From Cricetomys ansorgei (lineage: Eukaryota; Chordata; Mammalia; Rodentia; Nesomyidae), in assembly GCA_026225945.1 (NCBI GenBank), contig JAMJFZ010000703.1, positions 1 to 64,000 on the forward strand: DNA of 64,000 bases, given 5' to 3'. How positions within the stretch are numbered: the first letter of the stretch is position 1; the number at the start of each line of letters is the position of its first letter. The notes below the pieces were generated by a model. The model did no database searches. It saw only the letters and a program-made list of their open reading frames with translations, and had not been told where the DNA came from. Made by a program: the position numbers and the translations under genes. This document shows positions 12,000 through 22,887 of the stretch, piece by piece.

Positions 12000-12640
12000 G
12001 TTTGCATTTTAAAAATTCATGATAATTGGTTTAATACAATTGACACTGAAATCTTTTAGCCCCCAATATTTTATTGTCATGAGAAAGCCTTTTTCTCTCA
12101 CGAATGGCTCTATCTCTGCAATGCTGATGCTTTCTTTTTATTAGGTGAGGGACATTTCAAAGGAAAATGAAATTTCTATTTAGCTAAACCATTATAAGTT
12201 TGAAGGATCAAAAGGTCCGAAAATAGTGTACAAATAATAATACCCAGAATGTTTTAAAGGAATTTATAATGGCCCCACTTAATAAATATCTCTTATATTG
12301 CCCATTATATTGCAAATGTTTTGAGAGCTTCAAAGTGCATTCTGATTGTGCTTCCAAAGCTGGAATTTGTGTAACTCTGCTGTCACCAACAGGTGGCTGA
12401 GTGAATTAAATGTTTTAATCACAGGACATTTCCAGTATATCTAACAGTTAGAAGTCGAGGAATATGGTATACTGTTATTTTTCTTAAGCTTGAGATGTTC
12501 TGTGGAGCACAGTCAAGCATTAACATATTACATCTGGGAAACCGATTATTATTTTTTCATTTGCCTGAAGAGATAGTATGGACATAGATCAACCAAACAG
12601 CTATCCATGTTTTTTTTTATTCTCTAGCAGCAGATTTATT
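12000..12640. other. Repeat-free, conserved-looking block (candidate enhancer)
   Basis: No repeat signature is present. It has an AT-rich but complex composition with an E-box CAGGTG (12390-12395) inside a GC-balanced stretch, flanked by ATTA-type cores. This is the texture of mammalian conserved non-coding elements. It is inference from appearance only. Confidence 0.3.
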
Positions 12641-13219
12641 TCACCATTAAATGCAGAAAGATCATCAATATCCACTACATAGCTTCAATTAACTGAGCAT
12701 TTTGTCAACCACTGCCATTCTCCAGCTGCCAGATATACCATAGAAGAGAATAAAGAACCTGGCTCATTTTCTCATCTTCCTTCTCAATTAAACAACAGAA
12801 AATAGAATAACGAGAAGACATTAAAACTGAGCCTACCATTTAGTTGGCATCTGTACTTCTAAAGGCAATTTGTGAAAAAAAGCATTTCTAAAGGCCATGT
12901 GTGGAGCTTGTGTAAGGGAGAGGCCAATATAAAGGCAGGAAAAATGGTTTTAGAAATGTTCCTCTTCTCCCACCTCTTTCCACATTCAACCACCGTTCCT
13001 TTTCTGTTTCCAAGGAAGCCTCAGCATTAACAAAGATATGAAAGGACTCACAAGTACTTTTCTTTGTCCAAGACAGTCATACCCAACTAACTTATAGGTG
13101 AATCATGAAGGAAAAAAAGAACCCATTATCGCAATTCCACTTACTGATCAAAACCTTTTGAAATTTTAAAAATCCATGCCAATCTCAGTTCTCCCCCATC
13201 TCCTATTTGTAAATAAGAA
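12641..13219. other. Unassigned single-copy sequence
   Basis: No repeat or exon recognised. Confidence 0.4.
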
Positions 13220-13381
13220 TGTAAGCTCTCAGCTACTGCTCAGTGTCAAGTCTTACAGCCTGCTGCCGTATTCCCAATGATGACTATCATGGGCTGATGC
13301 TGTAAACCACCAATAAACCCTTTGTTCTATAAGTTGCCTTGGACATGGTGTCTTCACAGCACCAAAAAAGTAACTAATACA
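13220..13381 (+). mobile_element. 3' half of a MaLR-type LTR
   Basis: AGCTCTCAGCTACTGCTCAG, an ATGATGACTATCATGG block, CAATAAACCC, TTCTATAAGTTGCCTTGG and a terminal AAGTAACTAATACA are the second half of the common rodent LTR. It abuts an oppositely oriented first half at 13382. Confidence 0.75.
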
Positions 13382-13570
13382 GTGACATACTTCCTCCAAT
13401 CAAACCCCAACCTGCACACTTTCAATCACCTTCCAATGGCACAGTCAATTATGCACACATCAAAAGATTAATCCAGTTCTTGGGTGAGGGCCCACATGAT
13501 TCAGTCACTTTCCAAAGTTCCATCAGCTGACACATGAGCCTCTGAAGACATTTCACATTCAAACTAGAGC
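13382..13570 (-). mobile_element. 5' half of a MaLR-type LTR, reversed
   Basis: On the minus strand it runs from an AGTTTGAATGTGAAATGTCT start through CTCATGTGTCAGCTGATG to GGAGGAAGTATGTCAC. This supplies the half missing from the neighbouring fragment. Together they cover one LTR whose halves point in opposite directions. Confidence 0.65.
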
Positions 13571-15094
13571 AGATAAAGCAAATTAAAACTTGCATCTAAC
13601 TGAGGGAGGGATTTTAAAATCTCAAGCACTTTAAAATAATTTACACACTTGACAACATGAAGACAATAAAATAAATTTTGTTTATGAAGTTTTATCAAAG
13701 GACAGTCCAGATAGACAGTTTGATCCTGCTATATGACAGGAAAATGTCAAACAAAACTGATGTGGATACCTATTTTAAAGCTACTATATAGCTAGTAGCA
13801 TAAGCAGATATACACAGTCACTAAATCCAGAGTGATACACATAATAATAAGTGTGTTGGGGGAATCAATACTAAGATACCAGAATGTGGTGATAGAAGAC
13901 ACTTTAGAGAATGCAAACTAAAACATTTGAATTGATATTTTCAGACCTCAGACAGGTCATTCAAATATGAAAGAACAAATTTGATCAAGGCATAAAGGTA
14001 TTGTCTTGTTCATTGTTTTTAGTCTTACTTGAATAACTGCAAAGCAGACTGTGAGCAGCCTACTTCATGAGGGAAATACTTCCTTAAGTCTTCATATTAT
14101 CCTCATAGAAAGGGTAAAAAGCAAAAGTGTTTTTCAAAGTCGAGCATACTTTTGTTCAGGGAATATGCTTTCAATACCTACTTAGCACAAAAATGGAATG
14201 ACAAAGAATATAAGTCCTCATATTTTCCTTCATGTCTAAGAATCCATGGTACTGAGTGTTAGAGCTGTAAGAGAGAGGACAGTCATAAGTGATCCAAGAG
14301 AATAACAATTTACTTTGTGGAAATAAGCAAAATTGCACTAAAGAAAAAGTAGGCCAGGAAATGGTCAGTATGAAAGGACATAAGCAGAAAAACATATAGA
14401 AGAGAACACTTTGAAGGCACTGAGCACTCTCAGCATACAGGCGGTAATTATATAAGGACTAAGGTATCTACTAAGCATCACTATTGAGGGAAGAATCCTG
14501 GTTACATTTCAAGGAGACAGGCTACAGTGAGATGAAGATATTTCAGTGTCCAGGAAACAGAGGCTGACATCATAGATCATGAAGTCTAGAAAGGGCAGTG
14601 AAGGAATTAAATCTAATCAGAGCCTAGAATAGAGAGATTGTGATGACTTAAGAAAATATGTGTATCGTAACTAAGGAAACTGAAAGATCAAGAGTCTATG
14701 GGCAAGCAATGCTTTTAGCATTCTAGAGACGAGATAATTCTGGGAAATTTTAACTACTAAACATTCAGGTGTAGACTGAGTGAGCAGACATTGGAAATGA
14801 AGGTCATTGAAGAAGGGAAAGTTGAAAACTAGGATAGGAGGTCATGAAGAGGAATAAAGGGCTTCAGGTAGCTGACAGCAACTGGAGTGCAGAGGGAGAT
14901 TGGGGCAGGAGTCACTTCACACAATGTGCAAGGTCTGGTGAGCAAGGTGAGAAAGGGGAACAGTGAAGTGCCATGAGCCTCTTGGTAGGATGATTTTCCT
15001 AAGAGGATAAATGCTAATTTAGCAGTGTAAATGGGGAATAAGTGAAAGTCAGTGGGAGGTCAGACAGGCTTGCAAGTAGGCAAAGTATGGAGAA
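13571..15094. other. Unassigned; purine-rich from about 14100
   Basis: No exon or clear repeat. From about 14500 to 15000 the plus strand is rich in GA and GGA, which may be a decayed old element I cannot name. Short frames on the minus strand (14171-14395, 15014-15259) are featureless. Confidence 0.35.
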
Positions 15095-15554
15095 TAAGGT
15101 GGTGGAGTCCTCAGCCCTAAATCCAACATCTATATCACCCCTCTCCATGAGGCTCAGGTAACATCCAGATGAGGAGGCAGACAGATTATAAGAGCCAGAG
15201 GTTGCAAAGGACTGTCTTCCAATAATGTCCTCTAGATATGATAAAGCCATTGCATTCATGAACTCATAGCAGCTATGATTGCCTGCACAATATCAAGTCA
15301 GTCAAAAACTCAGCATGCATACATACAGTCATGGTTCATGCAGTCAAAACTGCTTGTTAAGTAGTTCTTGTCAGTTGATGGCCGGTGAGTGAAGGAGAAT
15401 CTCTTTCCTTCAAGGTTATGACCTATGCTTCAGTGGATAGACAGCACTTGTTGCACTCAGTGGATTAGAAACGGGGAACAAAAGACATGAAGTTGGGAGA
15501 GGAATGTGTTGCGAGGATGTAGGAGTGTGATGGGATAACGTATGTTCAAAATAT

Positions 15555-15612
<58 letters not shown>

Positions 15613-15645
15613 AATGAAATTATCAAAGAATAGTATGTTTGAGAA
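15095..15645 (+). mobile_element. Rodent L1 3' UTR and 3' end (sense), with (TG)n
   Basis: Landmarks in order: CAACATCTATATCACCCCTC; AGGAGGCAGACAGATTATAA; GAACTCATAGCAGCTATGAT; GATCAAG-like AATATCAAGTCAGTCAAAA; GGCCGGTGAGTG; CAGTGGATAGACAGCACTTG; ACATGAAGTTGGGAGAGGAA; and a terminal GAAATTATCAAAGAATA. A (TG)n tract (15556-15609) has expanded just before the end. No ORF2 portion precedes it, so it is heavily 5'-truncated. Confidence 0.85.
15556..15609. repeat. (TG)n microsatellite
   Basis: A nearly pure TG run of about 54 bp inside the L1 3' end. Confidence 0.95.
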
Positions 15646-16336
15646 GATCAGCCTCTCCTTTTAACCACAAGGTATGTAGGATGTAGAAAACTGATAATTC
15701 ATAAGGAAAGTTCAAAAGGAAAAGATCTCAATTTTCTGCTGTTAACACCAGGCTTGAGCTGCAGGCTGCCCTTTTAGCAACCTAACTTCTTACTTTGTAA
15801 CATTCACTGTCCTTGTAACTGCACGTGTATATTTGTCTCCATCGCATTTAATTTGTGTGAGGATTCCATATTATATTTACTACTTTATCTGTCATCATGT
15901 TCCTCCTAATTCCTCCTAGTGATTACAACTTGTAGCTGTACAGATATTTTTAGTACACACTATGAGAAGGAAAAAAAGGATATGAGCTGATCAGAAATAC
16001 TCAAGTGCCTTTCCTCCTCGATGACACAACAAAAAATATGGATATGCCTACTCAATGAAAACACAGTTTCCTTGTCACCTGCGTAGTCAGTAGGTAAGAT
16101 AGCTAGAACTCTAATGTTTATCCAGTCTAAATGATGATCCATCTATTTAGGAACATGGTAGTAGCCCTATTTCAGGGTGTATGATGTGAAAACAGGCAGA
16201 GAAATAAAGAAGTAAAAAATTAGCCTTTAAAATATTAATATAGAAATCTTTTAGTGAAAAAAAGGAGAATAAGATTGCATAGGATTCACTATACATTTTT
16301 CCTAGTTTTGATATCAGCCTCCCAATTTAATTGTCT
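15646..16336. other. Unassigned single-copy sequence
   Basis: No repeat or exon recognised. A 60-codon minus frame at 15960-16142 has no recognisable feature. Confidence 0.4.
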
Positions 16337-16713
16337 TTAATCTACCTTGTTTTTATGTTTCCTGATAATGCTTCTACTTGCAGTGTCAGAATCTGAAATT
16401 ATAACCCTGGGGACAGCATCACAATTGTCTGAGTTCAGAGTGGCTGTTGTAACGAGCAAGACTACAGGTTCTGTCACTGTTTCAGTTAAAGGATCAATAT
16501 TTGTATCTTGTCCAGAGTTGGCTGTCTCTCCTTGACAATAACTTCCACCACTCCCTTGAGGAATAACCTGTAAATGTCTGCAATTTTCTGTAAGAGTTCT
16601 CACTTTCTCTTTCACTATCCATTGCTTTGGCAAGATACTTTTGTTCTCACTGTTTCTGATCCTACCTGTATCACTCCCTCATTCAGTTCAACATTAGCAC
16701 TACTGTAGGTCAT
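16337..16713 (-). other. Unrecognised protein-like reading frames, possible pseudogene scrap
   Basis: On the minus strand a frame runs without stop from about 16676 to a TAA just below 16337, about 112 codons. Its composition is unlike the repeat-derived frames of this window, being rich in S, T, V, E and D. A second frame starting at an ATG at 16713 is open for 33 codons and overlaps it in a different phase, as a frameshifted gene relic might. I do not recognise the parent. No poly(A) tract follows on the minus strand and no splice sites are convincing, so chance is also possible. Confidence 0.2.
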
Positions 16714-16892
16714 GGGATTTGAAAATGATGGAAGCTGGTCTCAAAGAGATCACAAAGTCAGACTAGTATTTGCATACTTTTCAAAAATGGAGTTCCTAAC
16801 AACACAATTACAGGTATGAGACATACAGTCAGGTATCACTGCTGAATTCACAATGGAATCAATATTTGATTAGAAGTCTTTAAAACATAAAC

Positions 16893-17085
16893 TTTACTTC
16901 CATTTACTTATTTATTTGTATGTGTACGTGTGTTTATCTGGGTACTTGTATATGAGTGACTGGGTGTGTGCATAGGTCAAAGAACGACTTGCAGGAGTTA
17001 GTTCTCTTCTACCACGTCTTCCAGAAACTCATTTCAATGGGGTTGAAAGCAAGTCCTTTCATATGCACAGCTGTTTTAGCAGTCC
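16893..17085 (-). mobile_element. B3-type SINE (B2 family)
   Basis: The antisense tail TTACTTATTTATTTGTATGT is followed by GTGTGTTTATCTGGG and ACGACTTGCAGGAGTTAGTT, TCTTCTACCACGTC, then a degraded head. This is the standard antisense B3 order. Confidence 0.75.
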
Positions 17086-17439
17086 CTTGATTAGTATTCT
17101 TTATATATGTTACTTTTATGAAGTCAAATATAATAGTCTAAATAACCACTCTTTCCGTCAATTAATAGATCACATGAGTAAGTGATAAGATCATCCCTTT
17201 GATGAAACAGAGCATTTAAAAATCTGCTAACACCTATGTTATAGCTCAGAGAAACGTTGGGAAATTGTGATAAGAAGAGAAATCTTGTTGTTGTGTTTAT
17301 TGCAGGGGACCTGTAATATTTTAATGATGCATATATTTTGTTTGATCTTGTATTTGAAGTGCTGAGGACTTACAAGAAGTGGAATCATTAAATGCAGAAG
17401 ACAGCATGTGGTGAGAAAAAGTAACTTGGATTAGGTAAT
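17086..17439. other. Unassigned spacer
   Basis: No repeat or exon recognised. Confidence 0.4.
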
Positions 17440-17570
17440 GAAATCCTTGGGTTCTAGTCCAACTCTTTTTCTGCCTTAGGCAACTTATTTTGCCTATTTC
17501 TTTCTTTGTCTCTAAAATGAGAGATGTGCATCATATTCTTCTACATTTCCTTCTGATTCTGTGATTCAAG
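17440..17570 (+). repeat. MIR SINE fragment
   Basis: GGGTTCTAGTCCAACTC, a TGCCTTAGGCAACTTATT segment and TTTGTCTCTAAAATGAGAGA follow the MIR order (gggttcgaatcc, gggcaagttactt, cctcatctgtaaaatggg). Confidence 0.55.
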
Positions 17571-18282
17571 TGAAAGTTTACAAAATATTATTACAGTGCT
17601 AGCTGGGTCTCATAGCAAATGTTTTTCTCTACTTAGTTACAAAGATCTGTCTTCCAAATGTTTACTGAAAATATAGCAAAGTCTCACATCTTAAAGATGT
17701 GAGAACTATTGTAAAGATGTTGAGAAATGCATTTAAGCTTTCTTATATATTACAAGATTGTCTTTTTTCAGATACTTTGTCAATACATGTGATACTAAAT
17801 TTCTCTTTCTATATCTCTCCAAATGATATTATGAAGCATAAACCACCTTTGAAAGTTTCTCCTAGATCATTCAGTGTTTATCTTCAAAGGTAACATCACT
17901 CAATCACTGTCTGTTAAGGTCAAAATTAGCAAACTATTTTAGATATGATGCAAGTTGTTACGAGATTATCAGACGTGTATCCTAACATTAAACCACTCAA
18001 ATATTTTGAAATATTATTATGCTTTTGATTAGCCCACCTAAGATATTTCACATAATCCATTTTAGGAATGAAAATGCAACATTGCCTTATTTAAATTTTT
18101 AATTACCTCTACTATTTAACACTATACTATGAAGAGCTGCCATGGTGATGCAGAGAATGACGGAATGAATAAGTGAGCAAATGAGTGAATAAACAGATAT
18201 TGAAATATAAAAACAGCTATAAATCTGTCATCTGTGTAATTTCATTTGACTTTCTCAACACTCTTTTGTTGTGGTCAGTTAT
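17571..18282. other. Unassigned AT-rich DNA
   Basis: Nothing recognised. Short minisatellite-like GAATGAATAAGTGAGCAAAT wording near 18160 is just repeated GA(A)TGA. Confidence 0.4.
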
Positions 18283-18385
18283 AGATTGTAAATTAGAGCA
18301 GACAGGAAAACTTGCTTAAGGTCATATTATAAAGAAGACAACTGAGTCCACAAAACTCGAATCCAGAGCCCACACCTTCCATATT
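18283..18385 (-). repeat. MIR SINE fragment
   Basis: AAACTTGCTTAAGGTCATAT, then ACTGAGTCCACAAAACTCGA and ATCCAGAGCCCACACC, match the antisense MIR core (acttgcccaaggtcacacag, gattcgaaccca). Confidence 0.55.
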
Positions 18386-18504
18386 TATAATTTCAGATCT
18401 ATATGAGCCCTCAGTTACATAATGCCTATTAAATGATTAGCACAGCAGATAGCATATGATTCAACTGCAGTGGAAAACAAATACAAGTTACATAGAAGAA
18501 TGAG

Positions 18505-18600
18505 AATGCAAATTTCAAAGTCCACCTCTGCCACTTTCTATCTGTGAGAACAAAGACAAGTCACTCAAATGTCACTGTGTTCTAATGTTTAATTTAATAA
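18505..18600 (+). repeat. MIR SINE fragment
   Basis: CACCTCTGCCACTTTCTATC, TGTGAGAACAAAGACAAGTC and ACTCAAATGTCACTGTG parallel the MIR core 'ctctgccacttactagctgtgtgaccttgggcaagtcactt'. Confidence 0.55.
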
Positions 18601-18694
18601 AAATCCTTTATTTTCACATAGTCTCTGTGAGGAAGTACATACGCACTTAGAAACACGTCTAACCTAAAGGGAATTGTAATTATTGTTCTAGTCT

Positions 18695-19083
18695 CATTTT
18701 TATTGTTTTGATAAGATTCCCTCGCTGACTTTGGGGAGAAATGATGTATTTGGCTTACTATTCCAGGTTATATTACTGCAAGAAAGTCAAGGCAGAAGCA
18801 GCATCACGTCTGCAGTGAAGAGCAGAGAGATCATAAACACATGGTTTCTTGCTTGCTTACCTCCTTATTACTGTGCCAAGTTTCTCTACTCACGGACAGT
18901 TCAGGAGCCAGCCAATAAAATGGTGCAGTCCCTGTTTAGAATGAGTCTTCCCACCTCACATAAAAATTAACCCAATCCCATAGAAATGCCTTCAAGCTAA
19001 CCTATTTTATACAGTGCCTCAAATGAAACTCTTTCCAAGTGGTTCTACATTGTGTCTGGTTGACAGTTAAAAAGTACCAAGAC
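18695..19083 (-). mobile_element. MaLR-type solo LTR, old copy
   Basis: The antisense order is intact but diverged: ATTTGGCTTACTATTCCAGG, GAAAGTCAAGGCAGAAG, CATGGTTTCTTGCTTGCTTA, an AATGAGTCTTCCCACCTC block, and GTGTCTGGTTGACAGTTAAA at the far end. It is the same LTR type as 36481-36878. Confidence 0.6.
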
Positions 19084-19234
19084 AGTTGTGAATTATTTTA
19101 ATTGCAAATATAAAGAATTATTATTTCCCCATTTAAAAGTAATAGCACCATTTTTAGTGCCCTTCATCAATAGCAAAGAAGGCTTACTGGCTGCATCTTC
19201 TTTGCTTTTCACTTTTCTTCATTGTACACCATAG

Positions 19235-19362
19235 TTTAATTTATTTTTTAAAAAATTTGTCTAATATATTTGATCATACTACTTCCTCTTTTACCTACCA
19301 GCTGCATTCAGATCAATCTCCTTTGTATATACCAAACTTTTCATGTTTTCTCTCTCTCACTG

Positions 19363-19408
<46 letters not shown>

Positions 19409-19600
19409 TAGACAGATAGAATTGGATATCGAAACAAGCAAACCCATGAAGTCGAATGTTCATCAGCTACTCCTGTACATCCCTTGAGTGTGGTTGACAT
19501 ACCCTATGTCACTCCATTGAAGACAACTAATCTGCCTTCTCCTAGCATCTATCATTTTCAATTAAATTCTTGACTAGGAGTAGAATTTTTCAAGGAGACA
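19235..19600 (-). mobile_element. Rodent L1 3' UTR (antisense) interrupted by (GATA)n
   Basis: Before the GATA run lies ATATTTGATCATACTACTTC and CTTTTCATGTTTTCTCTCTC, the antisense L1 3' end. After it come ACCCATGAAGTCGAATGTTC, TTGAGTGTGGTTGACATACC, CACTCCATTGAAGACAACTA and TTGACTAGGAGTAGAAT, continuing the 3' UTR. A possible sense piece follows (about 19570-19690, AACTTGACAGCATGTGCAAG), which would make this another L1 with an inverted 5' part. Confidence 0.7.
19363..19408. repeat. (GATA)n microsatellite
   Basis: About eleven GATA units, almost uninterrupted, within the L1 3' UTR. Confidence 0.95.
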
Positions 19601-19690
19601 AGAGCATTTTCCAGACACCATAGGGAAGGTGCACATATAAACTCGCAAAAACTTGACAGCATGTGCAAGACTCGCTTCTCATTTTATTAC

Positions 19691-20064
19691 ACTCATTATA
19701 GTTATGTTGTAAATTAGGACCTAAGACTTTTCAAAGACCCCCACGTAGGTAATAACTCAGACTCAGTGCTTTGTACTATAAAACAATCCACTTATTAATT
19801 AGATGTAGGTCTAGAAAACTACACCTCTTCTAGAAATTATTCAGTATTAGAAGATAGAAAAGATCACATGCAAATTATAACCTACAACAAAAGTTTGGCT
19901 GATCTAGCTGTGTATGGTCCATGAACTGAAAAGGCTTTCTTTTATTTTAAATGGCTGCAAACAATAAATCTAAAGAATATACCACTCTTTATAAAATACC
20001 TTAAAGATTCCAAGTCAATATACCAAAGAGATATTTGCACATCTATATAATTATTTCAGCACAA
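19691..20064. other. Unassigned spacer
   Basis: No repeat or exon recognised. Confidence 0.4.
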
Positions 20065-20441
20065 GTCACAGTAGCTAAGTTATGAAACAACTTGAGGAAG
20101 AAAAGCACTTATTTGGCTTACAAGTTACAGTCTTTTTTTAAAGGAAGGCAAGACAGAAACTCAGATTTGGAATCTGAGGAACAGAAGGAACAGAAGCAGA
20201 GATCATGAAGTAATGCTGCCTATTGGTTTGCTCTCCATGACTTGTTCAGCTTCCCTTATACTGTCGAAGTCCACTTTCCCAGGAGTGGCATCACCCAGAG
20301 TGGTCTGAGCTCTCTCACATGAATCAGGAGTTTGCCCCACAGATATGGCCATAGACCAATCTGATGAAAGCAAGTTTTCCGTTGAGGTTCCCTCTTCCAA
20401 GGTGATTCCAGTTTGTATCAAGTTGACAAAAACTAGCCTGA
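20065..20441 (-). mobile_element. MaLR-type solo LTR
   Basis: The antisense landmarks are all present: ACTTGAGGAAGAAAAGCACT, TTATTTGGCTTACAAG, TTGGTTTGCTCTCCATGACT, GGAGTGGCATCACCCAGAGT, ACCAATCTGATGAAAGCAAG and a TGTATCAAGTTGACAAAAAC end. It is followed within about 15 bp by an L1 3' end. Confidence 0.8.
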
Positions 20442-20454
20442 ATAATGAATAAGG

Positions 20455-20846
20455 AAATTTGGTATACCCACAGGATGTAATTTTATTCAGTCACAAAGAA
20501 CAACGAAATCATGTCACTTGTGAGAAAGTGATGCAACCAGAGAGAAACATATTGTTGAGCCAAAGAGTCAGACTCAGAAGTCAAATATTGTATATTTTTC
20601 CCATTAATGTATCTACATTCTGTATAGTTGCATAAAATCATATGTGGATATAGGACCTACCAGTGGTAATGAAACTAGCTGGAGAAAATGAATGGGAATA
20701 AAGAGATGAAAATGACACATGAAGATGTGAGAGGGAGTAAATACAGTCAAAGCACATGAAATACTTGTATGAAAATGTTTTTATAAAATCTATCCTCATG
20801 TGTAGTACACATATGAATAAACAAAGAGGAAAAATAAAAAAAATTG
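20455..20846 (+). mobile_element. 5'-truncated L1: end of ORF2 and 3' UTR (sense)
   Basis: TAATTTTATTCAGTCACAAA, CGAAATCATGTCACTTGTGA and GAGTCAGACTCAGAAGTCAA are the end of the L1 ORF2 region. GAGGGAGTAAATACAGTCAA, TACTTGTATGAAAATG and an A-rich end near 20820-20846 are an L1 3' end. The frame is broken. Confidence 0.65.
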
Positions 20847-21189
20847 ACAATGGGTTGTCCATTAGTATTCATTGGAAGGCAGTATGTCCTTGGTTTGTAT
20901 ACCCTCGACTGTTTCACACTGCAACATGACTGATCATGTGTAACAAAGTCTTTATGGGCCTCAAAGACTGAAATGTTAGTATCTGTTTCTTTATATAGTA
21001 AAACGATTCTCAACTTTCTTTACACCTCTATTTTAGTCTTGGACAGTTAAAACTATTTCTTGTGAAAATGATAATTAGTAGTGTCCTTTGACCTTTTCAG
21101 ACACCATCAGGTGTCATCCAGTAATGATTTTCTGTAGTGTTTCTGCAGAAGAGTATTTAGGTTATTAGAATATAAATTAAAGATTTGGA
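20847..21189. other. Unassigned spacer
   Basis: No repeat or exon recognised. Confidence 0.4.
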
Positions 21190-21352
21190 TACCGCAAAAC
21201 AAAACCAACACAATAGTAATATGGAAAGCTGCTGACGAGGGGGACATTGGTGGGGCTGGGGTAGGGAGGAGGAGAGGTTGGTGGGGACGAGTGTGACCAG
21301 AATCTATTATATATATGTATAACATTGTCAAAGAATAAACTAATCAAAATAT
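21190..21352 (+). mobile_element. L1 3' end (sense), G-rich
   Basis: A G-rich segment (GGGGCTGGGGTAGGGAGGAG) is followed by GTGTGACCAGAATCTATTAT, ATATATGTATAACATTGTC and AAAGAATAAACTAATC. This is the usual L1 3'-terminal layout of a G-rich tract, an A/T-rich stretch and CAAAGAATAAA. The 5' limit is unclear. Confidence 0.5.
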
Positions 21353-22249
21353 TTACCTTTGATAACAGATTTTAAAACTTGACTTTGTCAAGAAATTCTC
21401 CCATAAAAAGCTGCCAAAGTCGAACCTCAGTTCCCATCAACAGAGAAAAAAAAGAGAGGTGATGTCTTGGCTCAAAGTTACAGGAATTAACTTCAGCTAA
21501 CACTGAAGGTCCTCAGGCTATTAAGAAGCTGATGATGGTATCTTGAGATGGAGAAAAGGACAGAAGAAGGCACATGAGCCTTAGACTGAAGGTATAGAAG
21601 CTATCTTTCTGCTTGGAGAACAAATAACCCAGACGATGACCACATGTTCACGACCTTGGGACTAAAAAAATGACTGGATTTGCTACCAGTTTAAACAACT
21701 GTGTCCTCTGGTTTAGCATTTCTAACAACCCTTTGAAATCATGCTCCCAACATTATTTTTTAATGAATTCCCTTTGTCCTCTTTCAGGAGCCCTCAGCTC
21801 TCTTTGGTTACACTTGGGTGACTCATAATTAGTTCTGTAAACTAACATAGATTACAATTTAAAAAATAGCAAGAGTAAAAACAAATATGCTTTCAATCAC
21901 AGTACATGGTGTGAAAAAGAATTGTCGCAGAATGTACTGGCATTACAAATTACCTAGTTTTATTACTTGTTCTCTTATTCATTTATTTATTTATTTATTT
22001 TAATTAAGATTCCAGAGCCTTTAACTCAGGTTTGCTCTTTCCAATGACATTCTATTTTCTAAGCTTTGAACAAGTGATTAAAAAAATATATTTGTTAAGG
22101 TTTATCGGAGTTCGGAGTTTGTTTAAATAAAATGCCCTGGCCATTAAATTGGTCTTCAAGTAAGTAGCAGAGTGATTACTCCAGGGCATGTCCTAGACCT
22201 GTGAAATCTCATGATTGGAGTGTCCTTCGAGTACAGATGTGGATGGCAG
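21353..22249. other. Unassigned; contains (TTTA)n at 21978-22001
   Basis: About six TTTA units precede a TTTTAATTAAG segment. The rest looks single-copy and carries no supported exon. Confidence 0.4.
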
Positions 22250-22400
22250 AATCAATAAAAGGTTAAGGTCAAGAGATTCTGACAAACCTTTGTTTGTATC
22301 ACGTTCTTACTACTAACTGTTCAATCTTGAGTGCTTAATTTCAAATCTCCAAGTCTCTCTTTAAGAAGGGCTGTTCTTTAAATAAGTGAAATGATCTGAA
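22250..22400 (+). repeat. MIR SINE fragment
   Basis: GAGATTCTGACAAACC, TTCTTACTACTAACTGTTC, AATCTTGAGTGCTTAATTTC and CAAATCTCCAAGTCTC keep the spacing of the MIR core (tctgccacttactagctgtg, gaccttgggcaagttactt). Confidence 0.45.
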
Positions 22401-22887
22401 AATTGTCCACTGGGCTCCAGGATTCTAGCTTTCAAGAGCTGTCACCCATTCTGGAATGACCATTTAGTGGTATAGCAATTTATCTTTCTTTTCTTTTAAG
22501 TGACTCCCAATAGAACATATTCGTTCACCAAATTGGATCTTTGAGATATCCTTACTTTGGTCTGTCATTGGTTCTCTCTCATGGGTAAGGAGACATTTGT
22601 TTACATTTCCAAAGAAATAGCACATGCAACATGCATCCAAATTCATACACTGAATCATCATCTCCATTAGGCTGGCATCAGGAGGAAGAGATTTGAGAAT
22701 CAATCATATCATTGGACAGGTGAATAGAATTAGTGGTACTAAGAAAGAGGTTTGGAGAGACCTGCTCACTCTACCAAATGAGGTCAGAGTGGCACTCATG
22801 CAGCAATCACATCTGCCCCCCTCTTCACCTTATCCTTCCAGCCTCTAGAATTACACATTTCTGTTGTGTATGAGCCACCCACCCTAT
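22401..22887. other. Unassigned spacer
   Basis: No repeat or exon recognised; a 79-codon minus frame (22464-22703) has no domain. Confidence 0.4.

Noticed and set aside
19363..19408. Regular GATA repeats as a CRISPR-like or regulatory array
   Set aside because: Short perfect units without spacers in a mammalian L1 3' UTR; a plain microsatellite. No CRISPR feature exists in the window.
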